Positions 55,481 to 61,894 are shown, numbered from the stretch's first letter. The stretch is 64,000 nt of DNA from Hyphomonadaceae bacterium (GCA_022844475.1 JALHLR010000005.1:1-64000); one strand, 5' to 3'. Numbers and translations are program-made. Notes: generated by a model not told the origin, from the sequence alone.

Positions 55481-55618
55481 ATGCGCTACTCCGACCACCG
55501 CGATCCCTACGAGAAGCCCAGCCCACTGGGACGTTTTGGAAGCTGGATGAGCCGGAGACCGTTCGAAAGCTGGGGTTTCTTTATCGCCGGCTTCCTGATC
55601 GCGCGCATCCTCTTCTGA
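55481..55618 (+). CDS. 45-residue membrane peptide, first gene of the psp operon
   Basis: Begins M-R-Y-S-D-H-R-D-P-Y-E-K and ends in one hydrophobic helix W-G-F-F-I-A-G-F-L-I-A-R-I-L-F; the first half is basic. SD AGGAG lies seven bases before the ATG, and the sigma-54 start is about 37 bases upstream, so translation is likely. It precedes pspA by 84 bases. Not the known PspD or PspE by sequence. Probably a Psp-associated bitopic peptide; exact role unknown. Confidence 0.7.
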   Translation: MRYSDHRDPYEKPSPLGRFGSWMSRRPFESWGFFIAGFLIARILF

Positions 55619-55702
55619 CCTCCCCAAACACCTCTTCATCGGCACAAGACCACCAACTCCAAGAAGACCATCCCCCGAGAAGGTTCTACGAAAGGTTCTG
55701 AT

Positions 55703-56416
55703 ATGGGCGTTTTCTCCCGTCTTTCCGACATCATCAACTCGAACATCAACGCGATGCTCGACAAGGCGGAGGATCCCGAGAAGATCGCCCGCCTGATCAT
55801 CCAGGAAATGGAAGACTGCCTCGTCGAGGTCCGCTCCGCCGCGGCCCGCTCGATGGCGGACAAGAAGGAATACGAGCGCGACATCTCGCAGCTCGAGCAG
55901 ACCCGCCTCGACTGGACAGCCAAGGCCGAGCTCGCCGTGGAAAAGGGGCGTGAAGATCTCGCCCGCGGCGCCCTCTCCGCCAAGCAGCGCGCCGAACGCG
56001 AGATCGACGGCCGCCGCCAGGCCCTGAAGGCGATCGAGGAAGTCTCGATCCGCCGCCAGGAAGACCTTGAGAAGCTGCAGGCGAAACTGGACGAGGCGAA
56101 GACGAAACATCGCGCGCTCGTCGTCCGTCGCGAAGCCGCCGAACAACGCATCGCGATGCGCTCGCGCATCGAGGTCAACAAGGTCGACGAGGCAATGCGC
56201 CGCTACGGCCAGATCGAGCGCAAGGTCGACGAGATGGAAGCCTATGCCGACCTGATAAACGTCGGCGATCGCTCGCTCGAAGCGCAGTTCCAGGAACTGG
56301 CCGCCGAAGAGTCGATCGAGAAGGAACTCGCCGAGATCAAGCGTCGCCGCAGCGGCGCCCCGTCTCCCGCTCCGGCGCCGGTGCGCCGCAAGACTGCCGA
56401 AGGTGAGGGCGCCTAA
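55703..56416 (+). CDS. pspA: phage shock protein A
   Basis: 237 residues, the standard PspA/Vipp1 length. The N-terminal amphipathic helix (G-V-F-S-R-L-S-D-I-I-N-S-N-I-N-A-M-L) binds stressed membranes. A long coiled coil follows (about 25-215, for example A-A-A-R-S-M-A-D-K-K-E-Y-E-R). PspA restrains PspF and forms ESCRT-III-like scaffolds that seal leaky inner membrane. Its stop overlaps the pspB ATG (TAATG). The tail is Pro/Ala-rich. Confidence 0.96.
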   Translation: MGVFSRLSDIINSNINAMLDKAEDPEKIARLIIQEMEDCLVEVRSAAARSMADKKEYERDISQLEQTRLDWTAKAELAVEKGREDLARGALSAKQRAEREIDGRRQALKAIEEVSIRRQEDLEKLQAKLDEAKTKHRALVVRREAAEQRIAMRSRIEVNKVDEAMRRYGQIERKVDEMEAYADLINVGDRSLEAQFQELAAEESIEKELAEIKRRRSGAPSPAPAPVRRKTAEGEGA

Positions 56417-56685
56417 TGGATGCGGAAGTGGCCATGGGCATGACAGTTGGCCTGGTGGCCATCGTCTCGCTCTTCGTGATCCTGCCGTGGATGATCCTCC
56501 ACTACATCTCGAAGAACCGTTCTTCGCGAAACCTCACCGAGGACGACGAAAGGATGCTCGAGGACCTCTGGCGCTCCGCCCGCACCATGGAGCGCCGCAT
56601 CGAGACCCTCGAGCGCCTGCTCGAACCTGACGCTGCTCCGCTCCGTCCGCGCCCGACACAATCCACCCGTGGGGACATCAACTGA
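56416..56685 (+). CDS. pspB: phage shock protein B
   Basis: 89 residues: one N-terminal membrane helix (about 8-32, L-V-A-I-V-S-L-F-V-I-L-P-W-M-I-L) and a cytoplasmic coil with D-E-R-M-L-E-D-L-W-R-S-A-R-T-M-E-R-R-I-E-T-L-E-R-L-L as two short runs, the PspB signature. With PspC it relays envelope stress by drawing PspA off PspF. It overlaps pspA and pspC by one base each. Its R-I-E-T-L-E-R-L coil resembles the start of the motif repeated in the downstream small genes. Confidence 0.94.
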   Translation: MDAEVAMGMTVGLVAIVSLFVILPWMILHYISKNRSSRNLTEDDERMLEDLWRSARTMERRIETLERLLEPDAAPLRPRPTQSTRGDIN

Positions 56686-57086
56686 TGCGCGATGATTTCA
56701 CTTCATCTCCGAACCCGAAGCGGCTCTACCGCTCGCGTGACAAGATAGTCGCCGGCGTCTGCGGCGGCATCGCCGAGCGCATGGGCTGGGACCCGACGAT
56801 CACCCGCATCGGCGCCGCCATTCTTCTTTTCACAGGCGTGGGTTTCATCATCCCGGTCTACTTCGTCGTCTGGGCCATCACGCCCTACCAGCCCTACCGT
56901 CCACGCAACCTGACGCCGGATGAAGAACGCTTCTGGACCTCGGTCTCTGACCGCCCCCGCGAAACGTTCTCGAACATCCGCTACAAGTTCAAGGACATGG
57001 ACGACCGCCTCGCCCGTATGGAGCGCGCCGTGACCTCCGAAGAGTGGAAACTCAAGCGCGAATTCCGCGACCTCGAAGGTCGCTAG
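56685..57086 (+). CDS. pspC: phage shock protein C
   Basis: 133 residues. The PspC domain spans about 13-75 (R-L-Y-R-S-R-D-K-I-V-A-G-V-C-G-G-I-A-E-R-M-G-W, then a hydrophobic hairpin with F-T-G-V-G-F-I-I-P-V-Y-F-V-V-W). The C-terminal cytoplasmic tail (about 107-133) reads R-L-A-R-M-E-R-A-V-T-S-E-E-W-K-L-K-R-E-F, which lines up closely with the repeat motif of the array that follows. Stress-sensing partner of PspB. Followed by a 96-base gap, then the array. Confidence 0.94.
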   Translation: MRDDFTSSPNPKRLYRSRDKIVAGVCGGIAERMGWDPTITRIGAAILLFTGVGFIIPVYFVVWAITPYQPYRPRNLTPDEERFWTSVSDRPRETFSNIRYKFKDMDDRLARMERAVTSEEWKLKREFRDLEGR

Positions 57087-57182
57087 ACTTCCCACGGCGC
57101 AGCGGCTGACAAATCCTCCCCAGGCAGTCGCCGCGCCGGACGACGAACCAAGACAGAGCCCCAGACACAACAGAGGGACAGC

Positions 57183-57440
57183 ATGGCTCGCGAATCTCGG
57201 ATCCGCCCACTTCAGACAAGACTGGCATGCGCCGCAGCGCTGCTCGTGACCGGACTTGCCGCCCTTGCAGTCGCTACCCGGTTTGGTGCTGTTCATCTCG
57301 ACGCTGGAGAGATGACGATCGTGTTCGGGGGCAGCGAGGATGGCCTTACCTTCGACGTCGCCTCGCGCGGCTGCCCGCCCGATTGCGACTTCGGCATCAA
57401 CTGGCGTCCTTCGCTGACGCTCACAGGAACGGGGTTGTAG
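57183..57440 (+). CDS. small membrane-anchored or exported protein, first gene after pspC
   Basis: 85 residues: basic N-terminus, one hydrophobic segment (about 14-32, L-A-C-A-A-A-L-L-V-T-G-L-A-A-L-A-V), then a short probably periplasmic region with a C-P-P-D-C motif. SD AGAGGGA lies six bases ahead of the ATG. It lacks the C-terminal coil of its neighbours. The stop abuts the next ATG with no gap, so it belongs to the same operon. Family not recognised; the cysteine pair suggests a redox-active or disulphide site. Confidence 0.7.
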   Translation: MARESRIRPLQTRLACAAALLVTGLAALAVATRFGAVHLDAGEMTIVFGGSEDGLTFDVASRGCPPDCDFGINWRPSLTLTGTGL

Positions 57441-57701
57441 ATGGAAGGCGTGATTGCAGTCGCCGCTCCCTTCGTGATGGTGGTCGCCATCGTCTGGCTT
57501 GTCCAGAACGGCAAGAACAAGCGCGCCGAAATGGCGTCCGGCGGCTCGCGCGAAGACCAGGCCATAATCGGCCAGATGCAGCATCAGATCGACAGGCTGA
57601 CCGATCGCGTCGCCGTCCTCGAACGTCTCGTCACCGACGACGACCGCCGCCTCTCGCGCGAGATCGATAGTCTCCGCGACCGCGGTCGTCCCCCGGTCTG
57701 A
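57441..57701 (+). CDS. Psp-array protein 1: membrane helix plus PspC-tail-like coil
   Basis: 86 residues. N-terminal membrane helix (about 4-22, I-A-V-A-A-P-F-V-M-V-V-A-I-V-W-L), then a coil ending in R-V-A-V-L-E-R-L-V-T-D-D-D-R-R-L-S-R-E-I. The same C-terminal signature recurs in eight other genes up to 60078 and in the PspC tail. Topology mirrors PspB (short N-terminus out, coil in the cytoplasm). Likely a Psp membrane-stress adaptor; function inferred only. Confidence 0.82.
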   Translation: MEGVIAVAAPFVMVVAIVWLVQNGKNKRAEMASGGSREDQAIIGQMQHQIDRLTDRVAVLERLVTDDDRRLSREIDSLRDRGRPPV

Positions 57702-57726
57702 CATCATCAACGGCAGGGAAAGGAGT

Positions 57727-57894
57727 ATGCTTATGCAGAAAGACGCCACGCCGGCCCCGGTTCTGGACAAGTCCGCACCCGACGGGAAGCAGCCGCGCTT
57801 TCTCGACGCAGATCCGCCGCGGCCTCCGCCGCTCGGCCGTCTGCGTACCGACGACGAGGCGCGTCTCGCCGCCGAAATCGAAAAGCTGCGTTAG
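57727..57894 (+). CDS. Psp-array protein 2: minimal 55-residue form
   Basis: A short gene with SD AGGAG seven bases before the ATG at 57733 (the ATG at 57727 is in frame, giving 55 residues; 53 from 57733). The N-terminus is Pro- and Lys-rich with no membrane helix. The C-terminus G-R-L-R-T-D-D-E-A-R-L-A-A-E-I-E-K-L-R keeps only the second half of the array motif. It could be a degenerate remnant or a regulatory peptide that competes with the other coils. Confidence 0.6.
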   Translation: MLMQKDATPAPVLDKSAPDGKQPRFLDADPPRPPPLGRLRTDDEARLAAEIEKLR

Positions 57895-57913
57895 GGGGGG
57901 CAAGGAGCAAGCC

Positions 57914-58183
57914 ATGGAGAACATCCCGGACATCGCATTCATAATCGGCGGACTGGTCATCATCGTTGTGGTGATCGGCTTCGTCTCGATCAAGGAAGAA
58001 AAGATCAAGGCGCAGGCCAAGGGCGTTCTCGAGGGCCAGGACCGCATCAACGCCGAAGCCGCCGCCGAGATCGCCCGCCTGCGCGCGCGCCTCGAAGTGG
58101 TCGAACGCCTGGTAACCGACGACGATCGCAAGCTGGCGCGCGAGATCGCACAACTGCGCGGCGAACAGGCCAGCGCAAGCTAG
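57914..58183 (+). CDS. Psp-array protein 3: membrane helix plus coil
   Basis: 89 residues. N-terminal membrane helix (about 7-26, I-A-F-I-I-G-G-L-V-I-I-V-V-V-I-G-F-V) followed by K-E-E-K-I-K-A-Q-A-K and a C-terminal coil R-L-E-V-V-E-R-L-V-T-D-D-D-R-K-L-A-R-E-I. SD AAGGAG before the ATG. Same architecture as array proteins 1, 5, 7, 8 and 9. Confidence 0.82.
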   Translation: MENIPDIAFIIGGLVIIVVVIGFVSIKEEKIKAQAKGVLEGQDRINAEAAAEIARLRARLEVVERLVTDDDRKLAREIAQLRGEQASAS

Positions 58184-58206
58184 TTGGCATTAGAGGGGAT
58201 CTGCGC

Positions 58207-58614
58207 ATGCACGGACAGAATTGCGGCGGCCACGGAAAGAACCGAGATGCCTGGCGCATCGAACGCGAGGCCAAACGTGCTGCCTGGCGCGCCCGCTTCG
58301 CCGCCCGCCGCGCGGGGCAGGGCGACTGGAGCCATTTCAAGGACCCGAAATTCTGGGGCCTGGACGCCGAAAGCATGAAGCAATGGGGCCTGAATTCCGA
58401 CTGGGGCATGGACGGCCAACAGACTGGTCCCAACCAAAGCGAAACCGGGCAGCTCAAGGCGCAGGTTGCCGAGATGGAAACGACGATCGATTCCATGCAG
58501 GAACGCATTGCGGTGCTCGAGCGCCTGATTCTGGATCTCGACAAGGAAGCACGGGAGTCCCGTCTCGCTGCAGAGATCGAGAAGCTCCGCGACCGGCCAG
58601 AGGGGGGCACGTGA
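58207..58614 (+). CDS. Psp-array protein 4: soluble, aromatic-rich, extended coil
   Basis: 135 residues, the longest in the array, with no membrane helix. The N-half is Arg/Lys/His-rich and aromatic (R-D-A-W-R-I-E-R-E-A-K-R-A-A-W-R-A-R-F, then F-K-D-P-K-F-W-G-L-D), suggesting nucleic acid, lipid-headgroup or protein contact. The C-half has E-R-I-A-V-L-E-R-L-I-L-D-L-D-K followed by a seven-residue insert and R-L-A-A-E-I-E-K-L-R, so the usual motif is lengthened. The stop overlaps the next ATG by one base. Confidence 0.78.
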   Translation: MHGQNCGGHGKNRDAWRIEREAKRAAWRARFAARRAGQGDWSHFKDPKFWGLDAESMKQWGLNSDWGMDGQQTGPNQSETGQLKAQVAEMETTIDSMQERIAVLERLILDLDKEARESRLAAEIEKLRDRPEGGT

Positions 58615-58892
58615 TGGAAGCGATCATGATTTCGATCGTCGTTGGCATCGCCGTCATAATGGCGGCGTCCATACAGATCATCCGCATGGCGCTTGCCCAT
58701 GAGGAGAAACGGCTGGCGCTGAAGGCGGGCGTGGGCGAGGCGGCCCGCCTCGAACAGATCGTGGCCGCAAACACCACCGAGATGGCCAAGCTTCGCCAGC
58801 GCGTCGAGGTGCTTGAGCGGCTCGCGACGGATGACGAGCGGCGCCTTTCGCACGAGATTGCGGGCCTGCAGGGCGGACGGACGCTGGCATGA
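58614..58892 (+). CDS. Psp-array protein 5: membrane helix plus coil
   Basis: 92 residues. Membrane helix (about 4-25, I-M-I-S-I-V-V-G-I-A-V-I-M-A-A-S-I-Q-I-I), a short coil start (E-E-K-R-L-A-L-K), then E-M-A-K-L-R-Q-R-V-E-V-L-E-R-L-A-T-D-D-E and R-R-L-S-H-E-I. The ATG overlaps the previous stop by one base (TGATG); an in-frame GTG one codon earlier is possible. The next gene overlaps by four bases. Confidence 0.8.
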   Translation: MEAIMISIVVGIAVIMAASIQIIRMALAHEEKRLALKAGVGEAARLEQIVAANTTEMAKLRQRVEVLERLATDDERRLSHEIAGLQGGRTLA

Positions 58893-59242
58893 TGAGCGGA
58901 CCGTTTGTGTTTCAGGCAAGAGTAGGTGTTGGAAGAAAAATGGACGCCAGCGACAGCAAGAGGGCCTGGGACGAACTGCGCGAGCTTGCCGGTTCGTCGA
59001 AGCGCGCGCGCCAGAAATCCAGGGATTTCTGGGAGGAAATGTTCGGCTCGGAGGACGCTCTGTTCTACGACGCCGAAGGCAATGACCGCACAGATCTGTT
59101 CCGCGCGCTCGTTGAACGAATTGACCAGACGACACGCCTTGCCGAAGGTCTTGCCGAACGCGTCGCGGTCCTTGAGCGCCTGGCCGTGCAGGACGAGGCG
59201 CGAATCGCGCTGGAGATCGAGAAGCTGAGGAAGGAAGGCTAG
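58889..59242 (+). CDS. Psp-array protein 6: soluble with coil
   Basis: 117 residues from the ATG overlapping the previous stop (ATGA); an in-frame ATG at 58940 with a GGAAGAA SD would give 100 residues and is also likely. No membrane helix. The middle is helical and basic then acidic (S-S-K-R-A-R-Q-K-S-R-D-F-W-E-E-M-F-G). The C-terminus R-V-A-V-L-E-R-L-A-V-Q-D-E-A-R-I-A-L-E-I keeps the array motif with altered charge positions. Confidence 0.78.
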   Translation: MMSGPFVFQARVGVGRKMDASDSKRAWDELRELAGSSKRARQKSRDFWEEMFGSEDALFYDAEGNDRTDLFRALVERIDQTTRLAEGLAERVAVLERLAVQDEARIALEIEKLRKEG

Positions 59243-59512
59243 ATGTCGACCGAAGTCATGTTCGTCGCGATCGCAGGCATGGGGACCTTCCTCCTCATGA
59301 TTCACATCATCGGCAAGGCGGAGACCGACAAGGCCCGCGTCAACGCCGCCGGCTCGGAAGACACGGAAGGTATGAAGCGGCTGCTCGCAGACAACACTGC
59401 CGAGATCTCGCGCTTGCGCGCGCGTGTGGAAGTGCTTGAACGGCTCGCAACGGACGGAGACCGCCGGCTCGCCGGCGACATCGAGCGACTTCGCTCGGAA
59501 CAAAGGGTCTAG
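59243..59512 (+). CDS. Psp-array protein 7: membrane helix plus coil
   Basis: 89 residues. Membrane helix (about 5-23, V-M-F-V-A-I-A-G-M-G-T-F-L-L-M-I-H-I-I), a polar spacer, then E-I-S-R-L-R-A-R-V-E-V-L-E-R-L-A-T-D-G-D and R-R-L-A-G-D-I. It begins immediately after the previous stop with no gap and is followed by a three-base gap. Very close in its coil to array proteins 5 and 8, suggesting recent duplication. Confidence 0.82.
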   Translation: MSTEVMFVAIAGMGTFLLMIHIIGKAETDKARVNAAGSEDTEGMKRLLADNTAEISRLRARVEVLERLATDGDRRLAGDIERLRSEQRV

Positions 59513-59515
59513 AAG

Positions 59516-59779
59516 ATGGAAAATGCAGGCGTCCTGATCCCGCTTCTCGGCATCATGTGTGGCATCATCGCCATCATCAGCAGCGCATACCTGAAGTCGC
59601 AGAAGATGAAGCTCGACATGGCGCAGGCCAATCGCCTCTCTTCGGCCTCCGAGTCCGAAATGATGAGCGAAATACAGCGGTTGAAGGACCGCGTCGCCGT
59701 GCTCGAAAGGCTAGCCACCGACGGCGACAGGAAACTCGCTGGCGAGATCGATCGCCTGCGCGATGACCGGAGGGTCTAG
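59516..59779 (+). CDS. Psp-array protein 8: membrane helix plus coil
   Basis: 87 residues. Membrane helix (about 5-26, G-V-L-I-P-L-L-G-I-M-C-G-I-I-A-I-I-S-S-A-Y), Lys/Met-rich spacer, and coil K-D-R-V-A-V-L-E-R-L-A-T-D-G-D-R-K-L-A-G followed by E-I-D-R-L-R. Three-base gap before it and two-base gap after it. Confidence 0.82.
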   Translation: MENAGVLIPLLGIMCGIIAIISSAYLKSQKMKLDMAQANRLSSASESEMMSEIQRLKDRVAVLERLATDGDRKLAGEIDRLRDDRRV

Positions 59780-59781
59780 GG

Positions 59782-60078
59782 ATGTTCGATCTCGATCTCT
59801 TTGAATTCATCATCGCGATTGTGCTGATCGGCTCCGTCGCCGGGATTGTCCAGCAGGGCATCAAGCTGGAGCGCGACAAGATCCGCGCCGGCCGCCGCGA
59901 GTCCGAAGGCGAGGCTGCCCAGCTTGGCGGCATCGTCTCCGACCTTCACAAGGATGTCGCCCGTCTCAAGGACCGCGTTCGCGTTCTCGAAAAGCTCGTC
60001 ACCGATGACGATCGCCGCCTGGCGGACGAGATCAACCGCCTGCGTCGCGAGGAGGCCGGTCCACGCCCGGGCGCTTGA
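59782..60078 (+). CDS. Psp-array protein 9: membrane helix plus coil, last of the array
   Basis: 98 residues. Acidic start M-F-D-L-D-L-F-E-F, membrane helix (about 8-24, F-I-I-A-I-V-L-I-G-S-V-A-G-I-V), then the coil D-R-V-R-V-L-E-K-L-V-T-D-D-D-R-R-L-A-D-E followed by I-N-R-L-R-R-E. It ends one base before the mnmC stop on the other strand, so array transcripts must read into mnmC until a terminator is met (see the hairpin at 60258). Confidence 0.82.
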   Translation: MFDLDLFEFIIAIVLIGSVAGIVQQGIKLERDKIRAGRRESEGEAAQLGGIVSDLHKDVARLKDRVRVLEKLVTDDDRRLADEINRLRREEAGPRPGA

Positions 60079-60079
60079 A

Positions 60080-61894
60080 CTACAGTCTCCCGCGCCGCAT
60101 CGCGCGGGCTCGGAATCGCCCGGGTTCAAGGCATTCGGCGACGTACGCCTCCACCGGCGAGGGCTCACCGAACGTCTCAGATGCAACTTTCTCGGCAAGC
60201 AGTGGCCCCCAAAGAAAGCCACGTGAGCCGAGGCCGCCGATCAGGCGGTGACGCTCTAAAGGCGCCGGAGTGCCGTCCGGCGCCTTTTCCTTGCCCGGCG
60301 CCGCCCCCGCAAACGGCAACCGATCCTGCGTCGTCGCACGCACCGCGGCGCGCGCTCCAGTTGCTGGAGCAGCCCTCATCCTGAAGGATCGCGAAGCGAT
60401 CGTATTGAAGGACGAGGGCGGGCTCACCATCGCCTCCACATCCGGCCGCAACCGCGCCAGGACATCAAGATTGTGCGCGCTCGCCGCCTCACTCACCCGC
60501 GGCGCGCCATCGGCCGCCTCGAACGTCGCGCCGAACACGATCTGCCCGAACGCCTCCACGGCGTACCCGCCATCCGCAACAGCCCGCGCCACGCCATCCG
60601 CCGCAACCCAATCCACCTGACCCAACCGCCCCTCAATCGCCGGCGAGTCCGAGCCAACAATTTCCGCGGCGCCCATCCCCGCACACACCACGACCAGGTC
60701 CGCATCGAGCTCATCGACTGACGTCACACGTGCGCCAAACCTCACCGCCGCACCCGCTACCAGTTGCGGTAGCGCAGCCTCGGGCCGCACCGCCACAGCG
60801 CCCAGGTGGCGAAGCCCGGCGCCCTCTGCACGCAGCAGCGTCTCGTCCAGCGGCGGATCGGCCATCAGTTTCGCAAACCGCGCCACCTCCCTCTCGCCAC
60901 GGGGCAAATGCACCGCGTCCAGCACCTGCACGGCATCGGCGCCCAGCTCGGAATAGAACCGCCGCGCATAAAGCCACGCCTCCAGCAGCGCCCGCGCCGC
61001 CGGCCCATCGGCTGCATCCAGCCGCGGCATCACCAGCGCAGTCGGATTGCCGCTCGCGCCCGCGCCGAGCTGGTCCGCCTGTTCGTAAACTGTCACCGCA
61101 CATCCGCGCCGGACAAACGCCCGTGCCGCGCACGCCCCCGCAATCCCGCCGCCGATGATCGCCACACGCTTCGGCCCCGCCGCACGCGGAGCACCCGCCG
61201 CAACCAGCCGCGCCTCCAGCCGCTCCTTCTTGCGCCCATGGCCCGGCACCTTGGCCACCTCAAAGCCCACGGCTTGGAGGTTGCGCCGCACATGACCCGC
61301 CACCGTATACGTCGCCGCCCGCGCGCCCGGGGCGCACATGCGCGCGACATGGCCCAGCACCTCCGCCGACCACATCTCGGGGTTCTTCGCCGGTGCAAAG
61401 CCATCGAGAAACCATGCATCGCATTGCGCCTGAGCCTCCGCGACAGCCGCTCCAATGTCATCGATATGCAGCGTCAGCGTCACGCCATCGCCCAGCACGA
61501 TGCGTTGCACACCGCGCGCCCGCTGTGGCCACTTGTCCCGCAGCTGCGCCGACAACGCCGCCAGCTCCGGCCAGCCCGCATGCACGCGCGCCGCCGCCCT
61601 GCACGGCATCAGCAAGCCTTCGAACGAGAGAACATCCAGCCGCGCCGTCACGCTCGGTCGATGCGCCCGCCACAGCTCCCACAGCGCCAGCAGGTTCAGC
61701 CCCGTCCCGAACCCAAGCTCGCCGACAAGGAACTGTTCGCGTCCCGCCCACGCTTCGGGAAGCCCGCATCCACCGAGAAAAACGGCGCGCTTCTCATCGA
61801 GTCCTTCACCGGAGAAATACACATCGCCATGCCCGCGCGCGAATGGCAGCGTGTCGGTGAATTCCAGGTCCGGCAGGGGTGGCAGGCGCGGCAT
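60080..61894 (-). CDS. mnmC: bifunctional tRNA modification enzyme MnmC
   Basis: 604 residues from ATG 61894, which overlaps the ubiG stop (TGATG); a 21-codon upstream extension is rejected. The N-terminal methyltransferase domain holds E-L-G-F-G-T-G-L-N-L-L and F-L-D-G-F-A-P-A-K-N-P-E-M-W. The C-terminal FAD-dependent oxidoreductase domain holds V-A-I-I-G-G-G-I-A-G-A near residue 245. Together they finish the mnm5 group of U34 in tRNAs. The C-terminal part carries two extra peptide stretches (near 60258-60288 and 60354-60418) that correspond to palindromic DNA. Confidence 0.94.
   Translation of the reverse strand: MPRLPPLPDLEFTDTLPFARGHGDVYFSGEGLDEKRAVFLGGCGLPEAWAGREQFLVGELGFGTGLNLLALWELWRAHRPSVTARLDVLSFEGLLMPCRAAARVHAGWPELAALSAQLRDKWPQRARGVQRIVLGDGVTLTLHIDDIGAAVAEAQAQCDAWFLDGFAPAKNPEMWSAEVLGHVARMCAPGARAATYTVAGHVRRNLQAVGFEVAKVPGHGRKKERLEARLVAAGAPRAAGPKRVAIIGGGIAGACAARAFVRRGCAVTVYEQADQLGAGASGNPTALVMPRLDAADGPAARALLEAWLYARRFYSELGADAVQVLDAVHLPRGEREVARFAKLMADPPLDETLLRAEGAGLRHLGAVAVRPEAALPQLVAGAAVRFGARVTSVDELDADLVVVCAGMGAAEIVGSDSPAIEGRLGQVDWVAADGVARAVADGGYAVEAFGQIVFGATFEAADGAPRVSEAASAHNLDVLARLRPDVEAMVSPPSSFNTIASRSFRMRAAPATGARAAVRATTQDRLPFAGAAPGKEKAPDGTPAPLERHRLIGGLGSRGFLWGPLLAEKVASETFGEPSPVEAYVAECLEPGRFRARAMRRGRL
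60258..60288. terminator. perfect 12-bp hairpin with flanking A and T runs inside mnmC
   Basis: AAAGGCGCCGGA pairs with TCCGGCGCCTTT around a 6-base loop, and the plus strand continues TT. It has the form of a bidirectional intrinsic terminator. It lies 180 bases past the end of the Psp array on the plus strand and codes for a Lys/Pro-rich stretch of MnmC on the minus strand. It could end array transcripts while being read through, or act as an mnmC attenuator. Confidence 0.6.
60354..60418. repeat. palindromic repeat element within the mnmC reading frame
   Basis: The core 60373-60418 starts CCCTCATCCTGAAGGATCGC and ends AAGGACGAGGG. Its outer 10-bp arms CCCTCATCCT/AGGACGAGGG pair with one mismatch, and the inner arms GATCGC/GCGATC pair perfectly. 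A second perfect hairpin GCTCCAG-TTG-CTGGAGC (60354-60370) adjoins. Elements of this CCCTCATCCT type are frequent REP-like palindromes in alphaproteobacterial intergenic DNA. Here it is in frame and adds about 20 residues to MnmC. Only one copy was seen in this window. Confidence 0.7.

Noticed and set aside
57730-58131. Minus-strand frames of 140-360 codons antisense to the Psp array (for example 57631-58131 and 58047-59135)
   Set aside because: They mirror plus-strand genes that have SDs, membrane helices and a repeated motif; the antisense products are Arg/Ser-rich with no family features.
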